DNA of 64,000 nt from Callorhinus ursinus (GCF_003265705.1 NW_020312968.1:2938612-3002611); one strand, 5' to 3'; shown: positions 1-10,560, numbered from the stretch's first letter. Numbers and translations are program-made. The notes: generated from the letters alone by a model not told the origin.

Positions 1-634
1 ATTTCTACCTCAATCATATGAACTATTTCAATGCAAGTTTTTTCCCCCTTCGTACAGCAATTATATAGTTGTATTTTGTTGGAAAAACAATTGAATTAGA
101 ATCCTATCCATGATAAGAATAGTGCTCTCAAGATAGCGCACCTTTATAAGGAATCAGTGCTATATTGTAGTGTGAAGCTGTTCCATTGGCATCTCCTTTC
201 CAGGTAGGCAAATGAATAACATTTCATAGTGTTTGCTTTTCACCCTTTTGCTCCCAGATCTTCAAATGTAGATTTGTCACTGTAATTCATTCTCCATCTG
301 TGGATGGGTAGTTCTAAATTGACCTCATTGTATTGACAAGAACATGTTTGTTTTTGTACCCTGTGCTGGTCCTTTTGCAAAGCAAGAAAATTCAAGTGTT
401 CATAGACATAAAAATATCATCAGCTCTTTACTAAAGAAAAATCATCTTCCTATTAGTCCAAATTAACCTTATCTTTCTGATTAAAACAACAACAACAGCA
501 ACAAAATCCCAGACCTTCACAAAGAATGGGCTTCTGAATGTTCAGGTGGATAGCTGGTATAAATTTTAGTTTTTTCATCTAAGACTAAAGATCTAAGTAT
601 GTCTGAGTGTTTACTTTTTGGGTTCATCCAATAC
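1..634. other. No gene or clear repeat
   Basis: AT-rich sequence with no convincing reading frame, no splice-flanked exon pattern and no repeat that I recognise. A short CAA-rich run at about 485-502 is the only low-complexity piece. Confidence 0.6.
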
Positions 635-955
635 TGCTGAAAGGGACTTTGGCATCAGACTGATGTAGTTTAATTTCAAGCTCTTATTGCTTACTTGCTT
701 ACCTCATATGAGAAAAAATTGAGGATAATAATAGAACCTCACATTTAATGTTGTTTTGAGGATTACATAAGATACTGGTCCTAAGAGGGCACGTGCTGCA
801 TGGAGCACTGGGTGTTATGCACAAACAATGAATCATGGAACACTACACCAAAAACTAATGATGTGATGTATGGTGATGAACATAACAATAAAAAATTTTA
901 AAAAAAAGATACTGGTCCTAAAATGCACACAGTGAATGCTTAACAAATGTTAGTC
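635..955 (+). mobile_element. MIR SINE, split by an L1 tail
   Basis: The right half resembles the MIR 3' part (GAGGATAATAATAG, GAGGATTACATAAG, then AATGCTTAACAAATGTTAG). It is interrupted at 785-905 by an L1 3' fragment, and the MIR reading resumes at 922. MIRs are ancient tRNA-derived elements fixed across mammals and no longer active. Confidence 0.75.
785..905 (+). mobile_element. 5'-truncated carnivore L1 3' end with TSD
   Basis: About 120 bp of L1 3' UTR, including the typical GAGCACTGGGTGTTATGCAC and ATGGTGATGAACATAACAAT, ending in a short A-rich tail. It is flanked by a perfect 16-bp direct repeat AAGATACTGGTCCTAA at 769-784 and 906-921, the signature of target-primed reverse transcription. 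The host is a MIR, which dates the L1 as the younger of the two. Confidence 0.92.
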
Positions 956-1329
956 AACCGTTGCTTACTCAGATGTTTTATGGGATGGGTTGCTGTTGTA
1001 TTTGGGCTTACTGATCACTACTTTGTATTTGGAAAGGTGAAAGTGTGCCTTTTCAAATCTTGATCTACATGCTCCCGAGATGACTTGGGTCTGTCATGTC
1101 ATCTGAAGAGTCTGGGGTGTTCTTCCTCATTGAATCCCCTGTCTTTCTCTCATTGAATTCATCAACTAGGAGCAGAGCTTTGAGAACACCACTTCTCTGC
1201 TCAAAAAATTCCCATGGCAGCTTGGAACTGACCCCCTTAAAGCACAAACTGCTTGGCATTCAAAAGGCCGTCCCCAATTGGGTCCCTGCTCTACCCTTCT
1301 AGATCTGTCACGTTCTCTTTGCTGTCACC

Positions 1330-1668
1330 AAATGGGGTCAGTTGCATGCTTTTCCTAATACGTAACTGTGTCCCCCCCCGTCTTTACTCATATGGTTTAT
1401 TCTGTCTGAAGTGGACAGAGCCCTTTACTTCTAACAAACCTACCCAATCTTCAGGGGAGGTCTGGCTTCACAGTTCCCTCTGTAAAACCTTGTCTTATCT
1501 CTTCTGCTTGGAATCACCTCACTCCTTGAAACATCTAGAACATGCTGTTTATGCTTCATTGTGCAACCATCATACCTGACTTTTCTTATTAATATGTAAA
1601 CTTTATGAAAGCAGGGACCATTTCTTACCCATTTTTATTTGCCACAGTACTTAGCTCAGTCAAATCAA
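1330..1668 (+). mobile_element. L2 LINE 3' fragment
   Basis: The ending resembles the L2 3' end: a strongly diverged AAACTTTATGAAAGCAGGGACC then GCCACAGTACTTAGCTC (consensus-like: coordinates of growth of the gene tail GCAGGGACC and CAGTGCCTGGC). Upstream is the pyrimidine-rich L2 ORF2 end. Several short reading frames here are by-products of the old LINE. Confidence 0.6.
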
Positions 1669-1724
1669 TGCTTCCCAAACTCTGTGAAGAAAAACCAGCC
1701 TTAAAAAAAATTGCAATCTGCTGC

Positions 1725-2325
1725 TAGGTATTTACCCAAAGGACACAAAAATACATATTCAAAGAGGTACATGCATCCTGATGTTTATAGCAGCATTATA
1801 AACAATAGCCAAACTATGGAGAGAGCCCAAATGTCCATCAACTGATGAATGGATAAGGAAGATGTGGTATATATATTTAAGGAGTATTACTTAGTCATCA
1901 AAAAGAATGAAATCTTGCCATTTACAACACCATGGATGAAGCTAGAGTGTATTATGCTAAGTGAAATAAGTCAGTCAGAGAAAGACAAATACCATATGAT
2001 CTCACTCATATGTGGAATTTAAAAAAGAAAACAGATGAGCATATGGGAAGGGGTAAAAGAAAGAAAGGAGAGAGGGAAACATTAAGCTGTTAATCAGTTA
2101 ATTAACTGTTACAGTTTTAAGTGTTCTCTAACGATAGGGAACAAACTGAGGGTTGATGGAGAGAGGTGGAAGGAAGATGGGCTAGATCAGTGGTGGGTAT
2201 TAAGCAGGGCACTTATCATGATGAGCACTGGGTATTGTATATACGTGATGAATCACTGAATTCTACTCCAGAAACCAATATTACACTGTATGTTAACTAC
2301 CTAAAATTTAAATAAAAAGAAAAAT
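1725..2325 (+). mobile_element. Truncated L1: end of ORF2 plus 3' UTR, with TSD
   Basis: The 5' part (1,725-2,000) corresponds to the last L1 ORF2 codons, matching the opposite-strand text at 46,669-46,990 in the younger L1 of this window. The 3' UTR and short A-rich tail follow. The flanks are direct repeats ATTGCAATCTG[C/T]TGC at 1,710-1,724 and 2,326-2,340 with one mismatch. Within the 3' UTR, 2,082-2,123 is foreign to other L1 copies and is shared with 4,212-4,253. Confidence 0.92.
2082..2123 (+). repeat. 42-bp segment also present at 4,212-4,253
   Basis: The two segments agree at 39 of 42 positions, and all three differences are C here versus T in the other copy. Flanking bases do not match. 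In the expected L1 3' UTR text, GAGAGGGAAAC should run almost directly into CTCTAACGATAGGG, so this segment looks inserted. Confidence 0.75.
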
Positions 2326-2569
2326 ATTGCAATCTGTTGCAGACTAGGATGTTTGTAAAATATCATAAAAATGAATTATTAGAAAAATGAAATAAAAACC
2401 AGACTTACAAAATACAATCCTAAATAGATCATTATTATAGTCAATAGGCACATAAGTACTCTCTCCAAGTGCTATAAATGTATTTAAAAACCGAATTTCT
2501 GTACTTTTCTTACCTCCCACTAGTAAGTACATGGACTATGAGATAATAGAAAAAATATATATATTGGTC

Positions 2570-3660
2570 TCTGCTGCACAGAGCTCCTAAAACACTTGTA
2601 ATTTCCTAATGATAAGAGCACGAGGAGCATCTTTTGTTCTAATATTTGGTCTTTGATCTTGTTTCCTGACATAGGGGTCCTAAAACCCTTATAACTTCCT
2701 GGGAGTTTGGAGTGTCTTTTTTTTTTTTAATTCATTTATTTGAGACAGAGAGAAAGAGAGAGAGAAAGCGAGTAGGGGAGGGGCAGAGGGGAGAGAAAGT
2801 CTCAAGCAGATTCCCCGCTGAGTGTGGAGCCTGACACAGAACTTGATCTTGACCCTGAGATCATGACGTGAGCCAAAACCAAGATTTGGACGCTTAAGCA
2901 GTTGAGCAACCCAGGCACTCCAGGAGTGTCTTTTGTTTTAATGAGGTGACTCTGGGTGGGCACATGGATGGCTCCTGGATGGGGACTTGTTACCAAAAGA
3001 CCCAGCCATGATTAGAAGCTTGGAATTTTCACCTCCTTCCCCCCATTCTCCAGTGAGGGGACAGGAGTTGGAAGTGGAGTTAATGATTGATCATGCCTAC
3101 ATAATGAAGCCTCCATAAAAGTCCCAGAAGCATGGGGTTTGTGGGGGGAGCTTCCAGGTTGGTGAACACATGCACCTGCTGGGAGAGTGACACACCCCAG
3201 CTCCACCAGGACAGAAGCTCCTGCACTCAGGACCCTCCCAGACCTTGCACTGGGACATATTCTTCATCTGGATGCTTATCTGTATCTTTTATCATACTCT
3301 TTAAATAAGGAGAAACTGGTAAACATAAGTGTTTGCCTGCGTTCTGTGAGCCACTCTAGCAAATTAATCAAACCCAAGGAGGGGGTTGTGGGAACCTCAG
3401 GTTTAAAGCTGCCGGGTCAGAAGTACGGGGAGCAACCTGGACATGAAGTGGAGGGCAGTCTTGTGGGACTTAGTCCTTGTCCTGTGGGATCAGATGCTAA
3501 CTCTAAGTAGAGTGTCAGAAGGGAGTTGAATTTTAGGACATCTAGCTGGTATCACAGAACATTCCTTGGTGGGGGAAAACACACACACTTCTGGTGTCAG
3601 AAATATTGTGAGTGTGGTAGTCATGTTAGAGTAAAGGAGACACACAGGAGAAAAACTGAG
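2570..3660 (+). mobile_element. LTR-like ancient interspersed repeat, copy 1
   Basis: This long repeat is matched in the same orientation at 34,195-34,960. Shared landmarks are TAATGAAGCCTCCATAAAA at 3,102-3,120, TTCTGTGAGCCACTCTAGCAAAT, CCAAGGAGGGG and a GTGTCAGAAGGGAGTTGAAT block near 3,510. A SINE interrupts it at 2,721-2,922. The CATAAAA box and length of several hundred bases fit an endogenous-retrovirus LTR, but I cannot name the family. No reading frame in it looks real. Confidence 0.65.
2721..2922 (-). mobile_element. Carnivore tRNA-Lys SINE with TSD
   Basis: Reads tail-first on the plus strand: T run, ATTTGAGACAGAGAG purine tract, then the head complement ending GCAACCCAGGCACTCC. 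The 12-bp TSD GGAGTGTCTTTT is at 2,709-2,720 and 2,923-2,934. The head is diverged (GTTGAGCAACCC), so this is a fairly old copy. Confidence 0.93.
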
Positions 3661-4211
3661 TTTCTCCAACTTAGGCTGGCATAAGTCCACAGGCCCCACA
3701 CTGAGTAGCATGACTATACACAACCGCCCTGGATACAGGTTCGTTAGATAAGTCAATCCATGGAATAGGCAATGTTTTATAACAAATTTCCTCCTGTGTT
3801 TTTCAACTATTGTTGGTCTCAGGTTCCATTCTTTAAGAATATAGGACAATTAATTATTGATAAACTGTGATGAAATTTGCCCACATTGACTTGATGATTT
3901 CTGACTCTTACATTGATGCATTTAAACAAGCAAACCCAGATATGATTTTTTCTTTGAAAGGATAAAGGTGGAATGGGAAAATTGTTCCATGCCAGAAATT
4001 CAGAGATACTCCCTATTGAAGAAAAAATGAAAACTCTCATCTAGGCTTAGTGTTCTGCCTTAAATCATTTAATTTCAAGAAATATCTTTTAAATTGAAGA
4101 AGTATACATCACACAATTTACATGGTTAGTCCGGAATTACACTGAAAGTTCATTAAATCGCATCTAGGGAATTTAAGTGAATTCAAGTAAGTAAATTAAA
4201 TGCTGAGTTAA
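3661..4211. other. No gene or clear repeat
   Basis: Unremarkable AT-rich DNA. Two overlapping minus-strand frames of 119 and 73 codons (3,490-4,040) show no recognisable domain and cross the repeat boundary, so I do not call them. Confidence 0.5.
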
Positions 4212-4253
4212 TTAAGTTGTTAATTAGTTAATTAACTGTTATAGTTTTAAGTG
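4212..4253 (+). repeat. 42-bp partner of 2,082-2,123
   Basis: Carries T at the three positions where 2,082-2,123 has C. It lies in unique AT-rich sequence, not in an L1, and may be the source of the inserted copy 2.1 kb upstream. Confidence 0.7.
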
Positions 4254-4566
4254 ATGCCATTAACAAACTGACATAAATTTCAGTTTTACTTTCCTATATT
4301 TAGAAGGCCTTCATGGAACTGTAAAAGCTTGAGGGCCTAATTCTTTCCACAGAGTTTTGAACCAAATACTAACATATTTATAATAAGATTTTTATTATTT
4401 AGGGTTGAAGGCATTTTAAAACAATTTGTCTAATTGCCTTTTTTTTTGCTTTTGTAAATCAGAAGATACTCTCTTCATTTGCTTTTTCTTCTATAAAATA
4501 GAATATCTAAGTGAAATAAAGATGAAAATACAGTGCATAACCAGTTTGGTGTATACCACCACATTT

Positions 4567-4662
4567 TTTTAAAAAAAGTAAGCTCTATGGCCAATGTGGG
4601 GCTTGAACTCATGACCCAAGATGAAGAGTTGCATGCTCTACCAACTGAGCCAGCCAGGTGCT
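4567..4662 (-). mobile_element. Short tRNA-like SINE, old type
   Basis: A tRNA-Lys-like head joined almost directly to an A tail, with no long CT-rich section: plus-strand order is T/A run, GTGGGGCTTGAACTCATGAC, then CCAACTGAGCCAGCCAGGTG. An 8-bp repeat CCACATTT flanks it at 4,559-4,566 and 4,663-4,670. Similar short copies are at 5,255, 21,608 and 26,591. Confidence 0.82.
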
Positions 4663-4699
4663 CCACATTTCTGTTTGCTTTGGTTTATGGGGCACGAAA

Positions 4700-5190
4700 G
4701 TTTCAGAAAGGTAGATTCCAGTTATGTGCTATAAAACAAACCACCCCAAAACTTGGTGGCTTAACATAATAACAATCATTTTTATAGTCCACAGATCTGC
4801 AAATGGAGCAGGGCTGCATGGGGACAGCTCATCTGTCCTGCCAAGGACTGGATGTTCCATTTCCAAGAAGGTTGATTCACATGGCTGGCAAGCTGGTGCT
4901 GGGAGCTCAGCTAGGGCTGTCTTCTGGAACCTTGGTTCCTCTCCTCATGGGTCTCTCCCCAGGGTTGTTTGGCCTTCATCACAGCATGGTGGCAGGCTTC
5001 AAAGAGTGAGTTCTAAGAGGCCTTGATAGAAGTTGAAAGTCTTCTTATGACCTAGCCTCAGAAATCCCAGAACATCACTTGTGGCAGTATTATGTTGGTC
5101 AGCCCAGATTCAAGGAGAAGGGGATTACTCCATATTTTACTGGGAAAAGTACCAAAGATACAAAGGAGTAATTCCGTTCAGTAACTTAAG
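4700..5190. mobile_element. Ancient LTR-like repeat, probably MaLR related
   Basis: The phrases AACAAACCACCCCAAAACTT, GGTGGCTTAACA, CTTCATCACAGCATGGTGGC and GCCCAGATTCAAGGAGAAGGGG recall a widespread mammalian LTR-type repeat whose antisense strand starts with a GTGGCTTAA block. I am not certain of family or orientation. The 100- and 78-codon frames inside are incidental. Confidence 0.5.
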
Positions 5191-5254
5191 GAGGACGTGT
5201 AAAATCACATAGTAGTTTTTGGATACTGGAAAAGGTGGAGATTTAAATTTTTCA

Positions 5255-5353
5255 GGGACACCTGGCTGGCTCAGTCGGTAGAATGTGTGACTCTTGATCT
5301 TAGGGTTGTGACTTTAAGCCCCACATTGGGTGTGGAGCCTGCTTAAAAAAAAA
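5255..5353 (+). mobile_element. Short tRNA-like SINE, old type
   Basis: The head has a tRNA A-box-like TGGCTCAGTCGGTAGAA, then GACTTTAAGCCCCACATTGG at the B-box position, GTGGAGCCTGCTT and an A tail. It lacks the CT-rich section of the longer copies. It abuts an L1 3' end on its right. Confidence 0.85.
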
Positions 5354-5359
5354 AAGAAC

Positions 5360-5535
5360 TTTAGGGGATGTGGGTGGGGGGATGAGTTAAATAGGTGATG
5401 GGGATTAAGGAGTATCCTTGTGGTGATGAGCACCAGGTGTTGTATGGAAGTGTTGAATCACTATATTGTACACCTGAAACTAATATTACACTGTATTTCA
5501 ACTAACTGGAATTTAAATAAAAACTTAAGAAAATA
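5360..5535 (+). mobile_element. L1 3' UTR fragment
   Basis: L1 tail with GGTGATGAGCACCAGGTGTT, GTACACCTGAAACTAATATT and TGTATTTCAACTAACTGGAA, ending AATTTAAATAAAAACTTAAG. It belongs to an older carnivore or general L1 subfamily than the 785-905 copy. Confidence 0.85.
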
Positions 5536-5566
5536 AAATTCTCTTTTCATCTTTAAAAAATAATAG

Positions 5567-5815
5567 GGTCGCCTGGGCGGCATGGTTGGTTAAGCATCTG
5601 ACTCTTGGTCTTGGCTCAGGTCATGATCTTGGGTTCATGGGGTTGAGCCCCACGTTGAGCTCCACACTCGGTGTAGCGTCTGCTTAAGACTCTCCCTCTT
5701 CCAAAAAAAAAAAAAAAAAGACTTTCCCTGTTCCTCTGCCCCTCCCCTCTGTACTCTCTCTCTCTAAAATAATCTTAAAAAAATAAAATAAAAATAATAA
5801 AATAATAAAAGTTTT
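5567..5815 (+). mobile_element. Carnivore SINE with interrupted A/CT tail
   Basis: Head GTCGCCTGGGCGGCATGGTT, then CTCAGGTCATGATCTTGG, a first A run at 5,704-5,719, a CT-rich piece (CCTCTGCCCCTCCCCTCTG), and an AATAAAATAA-type tail. The A run in mid-body suggests either a large expansion or patching of two SINE copies. Confidence 0.88.
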
Positions 5816-5859
5816 CCTCAGTTAGGGCTACCCCACAATTAGCTGAATATTATGAGCAA

Positions 5860-6045
5860 TACGTGAGCAGATAATATAGTAGAAGGCACAGTAGTTCTGG
5901 ACAGAATATCTGGGTTTCTACTGTTAAGATTCTATTGTTTTATCTGAGAGATTTTGAGAAAGTTACTTAACCTTTCTGAGACTCTGTTTTCTGGTATTTA
6001 AAAGAAGGATAAAAATATTGACACTATTGATGTATATATCCCAGG
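5860..6045 (+). mobile_element. MIR SINE, diverged
   Basis: Central MIR text is visible: GGGTTTCTACTGTT, TTTTGAGAAAGTTACTTAAC and TTTCTGAGACTCTGTTTTC, then the AAGAAGGATAAAAATATTG block. The ends are decayed. Confidence 0.65.
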
Positions 6046-7589
6046 GCAGGGAGAAGCTCAAATGGGTTGCTGTATAGAAAGAATGTATTTTAGATGGAAA
6101 AGCAAATTAAATATGTATTTCTGGACATTCTTATTGCCAGAATATACCTATTATATTATCTTCCTCATACACGTCTGTTGTTAATTAGTTTATACTGCAT
6201 TTTTATCTATTTGTGTATCAGTAACCCAGAATTCTTGCCCTACTGTGTTCACTGGGAATTAAGATTGCATGACCTCGGGCAATTTGCTTATACATCGGGA
6301 GGGGGCAATTCCTATAACCAGAAATATAAGAAAAGGGGCATTTCCCCACCATTGGAAGTTTGGACTTTGGGATGGGGAGGTATAGGCACCTTACCTAATA
6401 TGGATGTAGTACCTGAAAGAGTGGTGCTAGATTGGGGCTCATGTGAGTTTTTGTATCCATCAGACTGTAAATCTGGGAGCATGAGCCATGGCACAAAAGG
6501 GTGTCAGTGGTTGCTAAGTGGTTGGCATTAGTGGTGGTGACCATGGTTTTGGCCCAACAGAAGCTAAAATGATCTCAACTGGTCCTACTGAGGGTTTGTC
6601 ATTAGTGACAATGCCAGGCAATTGGGCATCTGAGAGAAGCAAGCATTAGAGATGAGGAAAGTAGAAGAAAGAATTGATTAAAACTCTCCTAGAGGATTAT
6701 GGTTGGAGACGCTTGATGAATTGCACTTTGATGCCCAAAAAGAGAGCACAAGACAATCCAGTGTCTTTCTCATGAAGGTAAAACTAAGTGGAGTGTCTGG
6801 GCCAGCTACAGGGAAGGAATGTGCCTGTGGGTTGGGGCTTGTTCAAGCATTAACTTAACAGAATTAAGGAAGCCATAGACATTCCTCTAAAATTTCTCCA
6901 GGCCTTTCTTTCACACCTTGATCAGTGTTGTGCATCTCATCTCCTTTGCTAGGCATGACCTCCTTTAGGGCAGCCCCCCCACCCCTAACAAAGTCAGGGC
7001 TTATAAAATGTTCAGTGAATTGTATTTCCAAATGAGTCTAAGATACACTGTAGCAAATATTGGATTGGATACTGAAGAATAGAGACCTTATTGTACCCTT
7101 ATAATAAGTATTGGCTTCCTTAAAGATCAGAAAAGAGAAACTGGAGGCAGACCACTCTGGATAGTCCAGTTGGCTACTTTTTGCTGCCTGGCTAGAACAT
7201 CTAGTGCTCTCAGATGCAACTGATTGGCAAAAACTGGTGAGATTGGGCTTTACTTCTAAAAGCTTCTAAAAGCTCACAACCACAGAATTAAGTGTGCACA
7301 GTATGTACTTCGTAGAAATGGAATTCTGCTCATGGTGGCAGCATCCACGTGAACTGGAGATGGCACCCAAGACTAATGTCCTGCATAGTGTGTGGGTAGA
7401 AATGGGTATAGAGAGTGAATAAAACAAATATTCTACATGGTGCTTAACATGTATGTGGAGCGACTTTTCTAAAGCAGGAGATCAATAAATACAAAACAAT
7501 ATACAGTAAATTCCCTGTTCTCTGGACAGTCAGGACAAATAATGAGGTTTTTAGAATGTCCTGTGAGGACTCTATTTTATGGGAAGCAC
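6046..7589. other. No gene recognised
   Basis: Contains the longest plus-strand frame of the left third (145 codons, 6,094-6,531). Its translation shows no domain, signal peptide or repeat I recognise, has no splice-site or promoter context, and starts in an AT-rich stretch. I treat it as chance. A small tandem CTTCTAAAAG doublet lies near 7,254. Confidence 0.5.
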
Positions 7590-8010
7590 TGTTGATTGTC
7601 TATTCAATATCTATTCTTTCTTTCTTCCTCAGTAAAAGAACTCAGAATTGTTGGATCTTGCCACGTGCCTAGCTGTAAGATGATATTTTATTCATAGATA
7701 GCTAAGGGCACAAATAATAAGCATCCAGAGGTCACTAGAGGGGGACTTTCCAAGGACCTTTTTCTGAAGGTGCAGAGTTGGCTAGAAAGCACAGCTTTTG
7801 TGCCAACTCCTTCATTTTCCTTCATCCTGCCTAGAATGCTAGGTGGAGTTGCAGCAGCCATCTTGGGACCATGAGGCAAACCTGAGGATGGAAATCACAA
7901 TTAAGTTACTGAAGCAGAAAGAAAGAGCCTGTGCTCCAGATGACCATGGAGTGGCCATGCCAGCCCTAGACTGTCTACTATTATTTTTAGTTTCTGGTAA
8001 TAGAGGCCAA
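7590..8010 (+). mobile_element. Diverged MaLR/MLT1-type LTR
   Basis: The run GCAGCAGCCATCTTGGGACC, ATGAGGCAAACCTGAGGATG, AAAGAGCCTGTGCTCC, GATGACCATGGAGTGGCC and CAGCCCTAGACTGTCTAC follows the order of an old MLT1-like mammalian LTR, recognised by eye. The small opposed frames at 7,688-8,055 fall inside it. Confidence 0.5.
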
Positions 8011-8276
8011 GAGAAGTTCTTTCTTCAGGGTATTGAATGCAATGAAATTATTTAAACAGTATAGAGATAATGAACTTATTTTATGTATATTTTTAACCTT
8101 TCCTTGTTCCAGAAATGATTAAAGCTGGATTACAAGGGTTCCTAAATTACGGGATAGCACAAACTAATGTCAAAAGACAAAAAAAAAAAAAAGTGAAGAT
8201 ATCAACAAGAAGTTCCTGAACATACTTTAATCTTTTGTTCCCTTCATTTTATAATTCAAAATTACATCAGAATCTT

Positions 8277-8466
8277 AAAAAAAGATTTATTTATTTATTT
8301 GAGAGAGAGAAAGAGAGAGACAGAGTAGGAGTGGGGGGGGGGAGAGGGAGAGAATCTCCAAGCAGACTCTCCACTGAACATGGAGCCCAACACGGGGTTC
8401 AATCCCACCACCCATGAGATCATGACCTGAGCTGAAACCAAGAGTTGGTCGCTCAACTCAAAGTTA
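8277..8466 (-). mobile_element. Carnivore SINE with incomplete head
   Basis: Plus-strand order is A/T tail, GATTTATTTATTTATTTGAG, purine tract, CAAGCAGACTCTCCACTGAA, GAGATCATGACCTGAGC. The final complement of the head, ACTGAGCCACCCAGG, is absent, so the copy is 5'-truncated. Near-repeats TCAGAATCTT (8,267-8,276) and TCAGGATCTT (8,469-8,478) may be the decayed TSD. Confidence 0.9.
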
Positions 8467-8478
8467 TTTCAGGATCTT

Positions 8479-9769
8479 TAATGACTTATGACCATAATTA
8501 TGGACATCATATGTTGGAAATTCTGGTTAGTAGAGAGTCCTGTTTAATTGAATGCCACTGGGGAGGTCTCAGGGTAGCATAATGGAGACTTCTAACTGGC
8601 TATCACTGGCTCGACTCATTACAGTAACTAATACCTTCCAGTTCTCTGTAAAACATATCCATGCATGCTCCCTATAGCTGGTTGAGTAGCATCCTGTCCA
8701 GTAATCACTTGTGCTTTTTCCCAAATCTCTCTGTACCAATTGCACTTGTTACAATAATTGTATAATTTAATGAAATATGTGATTTTGTAACTATAAGGGG
8801 AAAAGAAAAGAGTTGTTACTCTGAAAACTAAGTCAAATGCTTGGAAAGACTATAGAGATGAATTTTGCATAATATTGTAAATTTGGGATTAGGTGTGGGG
8901 AAGCCAATTGTAACTGGGGGAAAAAGTCAGTCAAAAATCTTCTGATTGCTTTGGGACAATCTTCAAGCGAGAGTGCAATATGAAAAAAAAAATCCATGGA
9001 GAGCTCCTAAAGAGCAGACCCAGGAGCAAAAAAGACAGCTTTACATCCAAAATTGGTTAATACATATATATTTAAGTGTTTTAATTGAAAAGAAGGTGTT
9101 TAAGGTGTATATATATATATATATTTTTTTTTTAATAATTCTCCATTCTGTCAGACATGTTAAGTACCTTATTCTGTTAAGATGGATAGGAGTACTTCTG
9201 CTGTGTGTACAGAATTCACATAGTGCAGGCATGTTAAATAAATGGATGAAAATCCAGGGGGGATTAAGCAGTGATTAAATGTACCAGGTGGCAAATAAGT
9301 GATGGTGGCATTCCTATTTCTATGTTATCCTGTGCTCTTGGAGGCAGACATTACTAATCAATCACAGTCTTCTGTAATCAATCACCAGTCAAGCCAATCT
9401 CCAACTGGTTCCTTTTCGATGTTGAACACCAAGAAGCTACTACCAGTTAATCAGTTGGCCCATGACATTAAATCTGTCTGTCAACCCTGGCTTAGAGTAG
9501 AATAGTGCAGTAGGCATAGCTCATGGATTGGCATGTCACCTGAGGCTCTGCAGGTTGGAAATGGTCAGGAAGATAAGCCAGGGGGATCTGGGTGGACATC
9601 CACCGTCCATAGATTGCTAGGATCCATCTGGCCAACCTCCTTCTTCTAGGCAGTGTCCCCTTCCTCTTCATTCCATCAGTGCTTCTTTCAGAACTGCACG
9701 CTAGTCAAAGAGAGGGCAAATTCTGTTGGGATGTACCTCAGAATCACTGTGGCTGAGTTACTCCTAGCA
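8479..9769. other. No gene recognised; short TA microsatellite
   Basis: Holds a TA run at about 9,105-9,124 followed by a T run. Frames of 110 and 63 codons on opposite strands at 8,946-9,278 read through that run and are not credible proteins. I see no other feature. Confidence 0.5.
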
Positions 9770-9935
9770 GCTTGGTGTGATAGCTTGACCCTGGCAACAG
9801 AATGTCCAGATTTGACCCTGACATCTCCACTTCTTAGCTATGACTGAGGCAAGTTAACCTCTTCAACTTTCTGTTATCAATAATAGGTTTATAAGGACTA
9901 AATGTGATGATGCATGGAAGGCGTAAAAGACTGGT
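9770..9935 (+). mobile_element. MIR SINE, diverged
   Basis: CTTAGCTATGACTGAGGCAA, GTTAACCTCTTCAACTTTCT and GACTAAATGTGATGATGCAT fit the MIR order (activity of the gene-like tail: soluble to AGATTAAATGAGATAATGCAT). The early part is eroded. Confidence 0.55.
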
Positions 9936-10107
9936 TCCAGCATCTTCAAACTGTCCATATAGTAAGGTTTTGTAAGCATGAGTCCGTGAGCTCTTTGAAA
10001 TCCTATGCACCTTATGCTCAGGCTCCATGATTTTCATCAAATTCTCAAAGGAGTCTGGGACTAAAACAAAAGTAAACCAAAACAAGAAATACCTAAGGCT
10101 TTCTTGT

Positions 10108-10275
10108 TTAGAGCCATGCTTATCAAATTTTAATGGATCACCTGAAGATCTTGTTAAAATGCTAATTCTAATTTAATAGGTCCCAAGTGGGGCCTGTGGC
10201 TGTGTAGTCTTGACAAGCTCCCTGTTGATGGTGATGCTGCTCACCCATGGACCACACTTTGAATAGCGAAGGTCT
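10108..10275 (+). mobile_element. MER5A-type hAT relic
   Basis: Shows TTTTAATGGATCACCTGAAG, TCTTGTTAAAATGCTAATTC, TTAATAGGTCCCAAGTGGGG, GGTGATGCTGCT and GGACCACACTTTGAATAG, the order of MER5A, a non-autonomous hAT-Charlie DNA transposon. The 5' inverted end is worn. Confidence 0.85.
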
Positions 10276-10309
10276 AAAGTGCCCACCCCTTTATTTCCTT
10301 CTTCTGCTG

Positions 10310-10560
10310 AGAGGCCCTATAACATGATTATTAAAAGCATGAGCTCTGGGGCCAGACAGCCTGGGTTTGCTTTACTGTCTTGACCTTTACTAATTCTATA
10401 ACCTTGTCAAGCTGCTGAATTTCTCTCTGCCTCAGTTTCTTCACCTGTAAAATGGGGGAAATAACAGTACTTCCACAATAGGGTTGATATGAAGATTAAA
10501 TGAGATAAAGAGTTTATAACAGTGCCTAAAGCATAATATGTGTTATTCTTAGTTGATTTA
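10310..10560 (+). mobile_element. MIR SINE, nearly full length
   Basis: A good MIR: AAAAGCATGAGCTCTGGGGC, CAGACAGCCTGGGTTTG, CTCAGTTTCTTCACCTG, TAAAATGGGGGAAATAACAG, GATTAAATGAGATAAAGAG and CAGTGCCTAAAGCATAATA all appear in order. Confidence 0.92.

Noticed and set aside
3490..3849. 119-codon minus frame
   Set aside because: It crosses from the LTR-like repeat into unique DNA and shows no domain.
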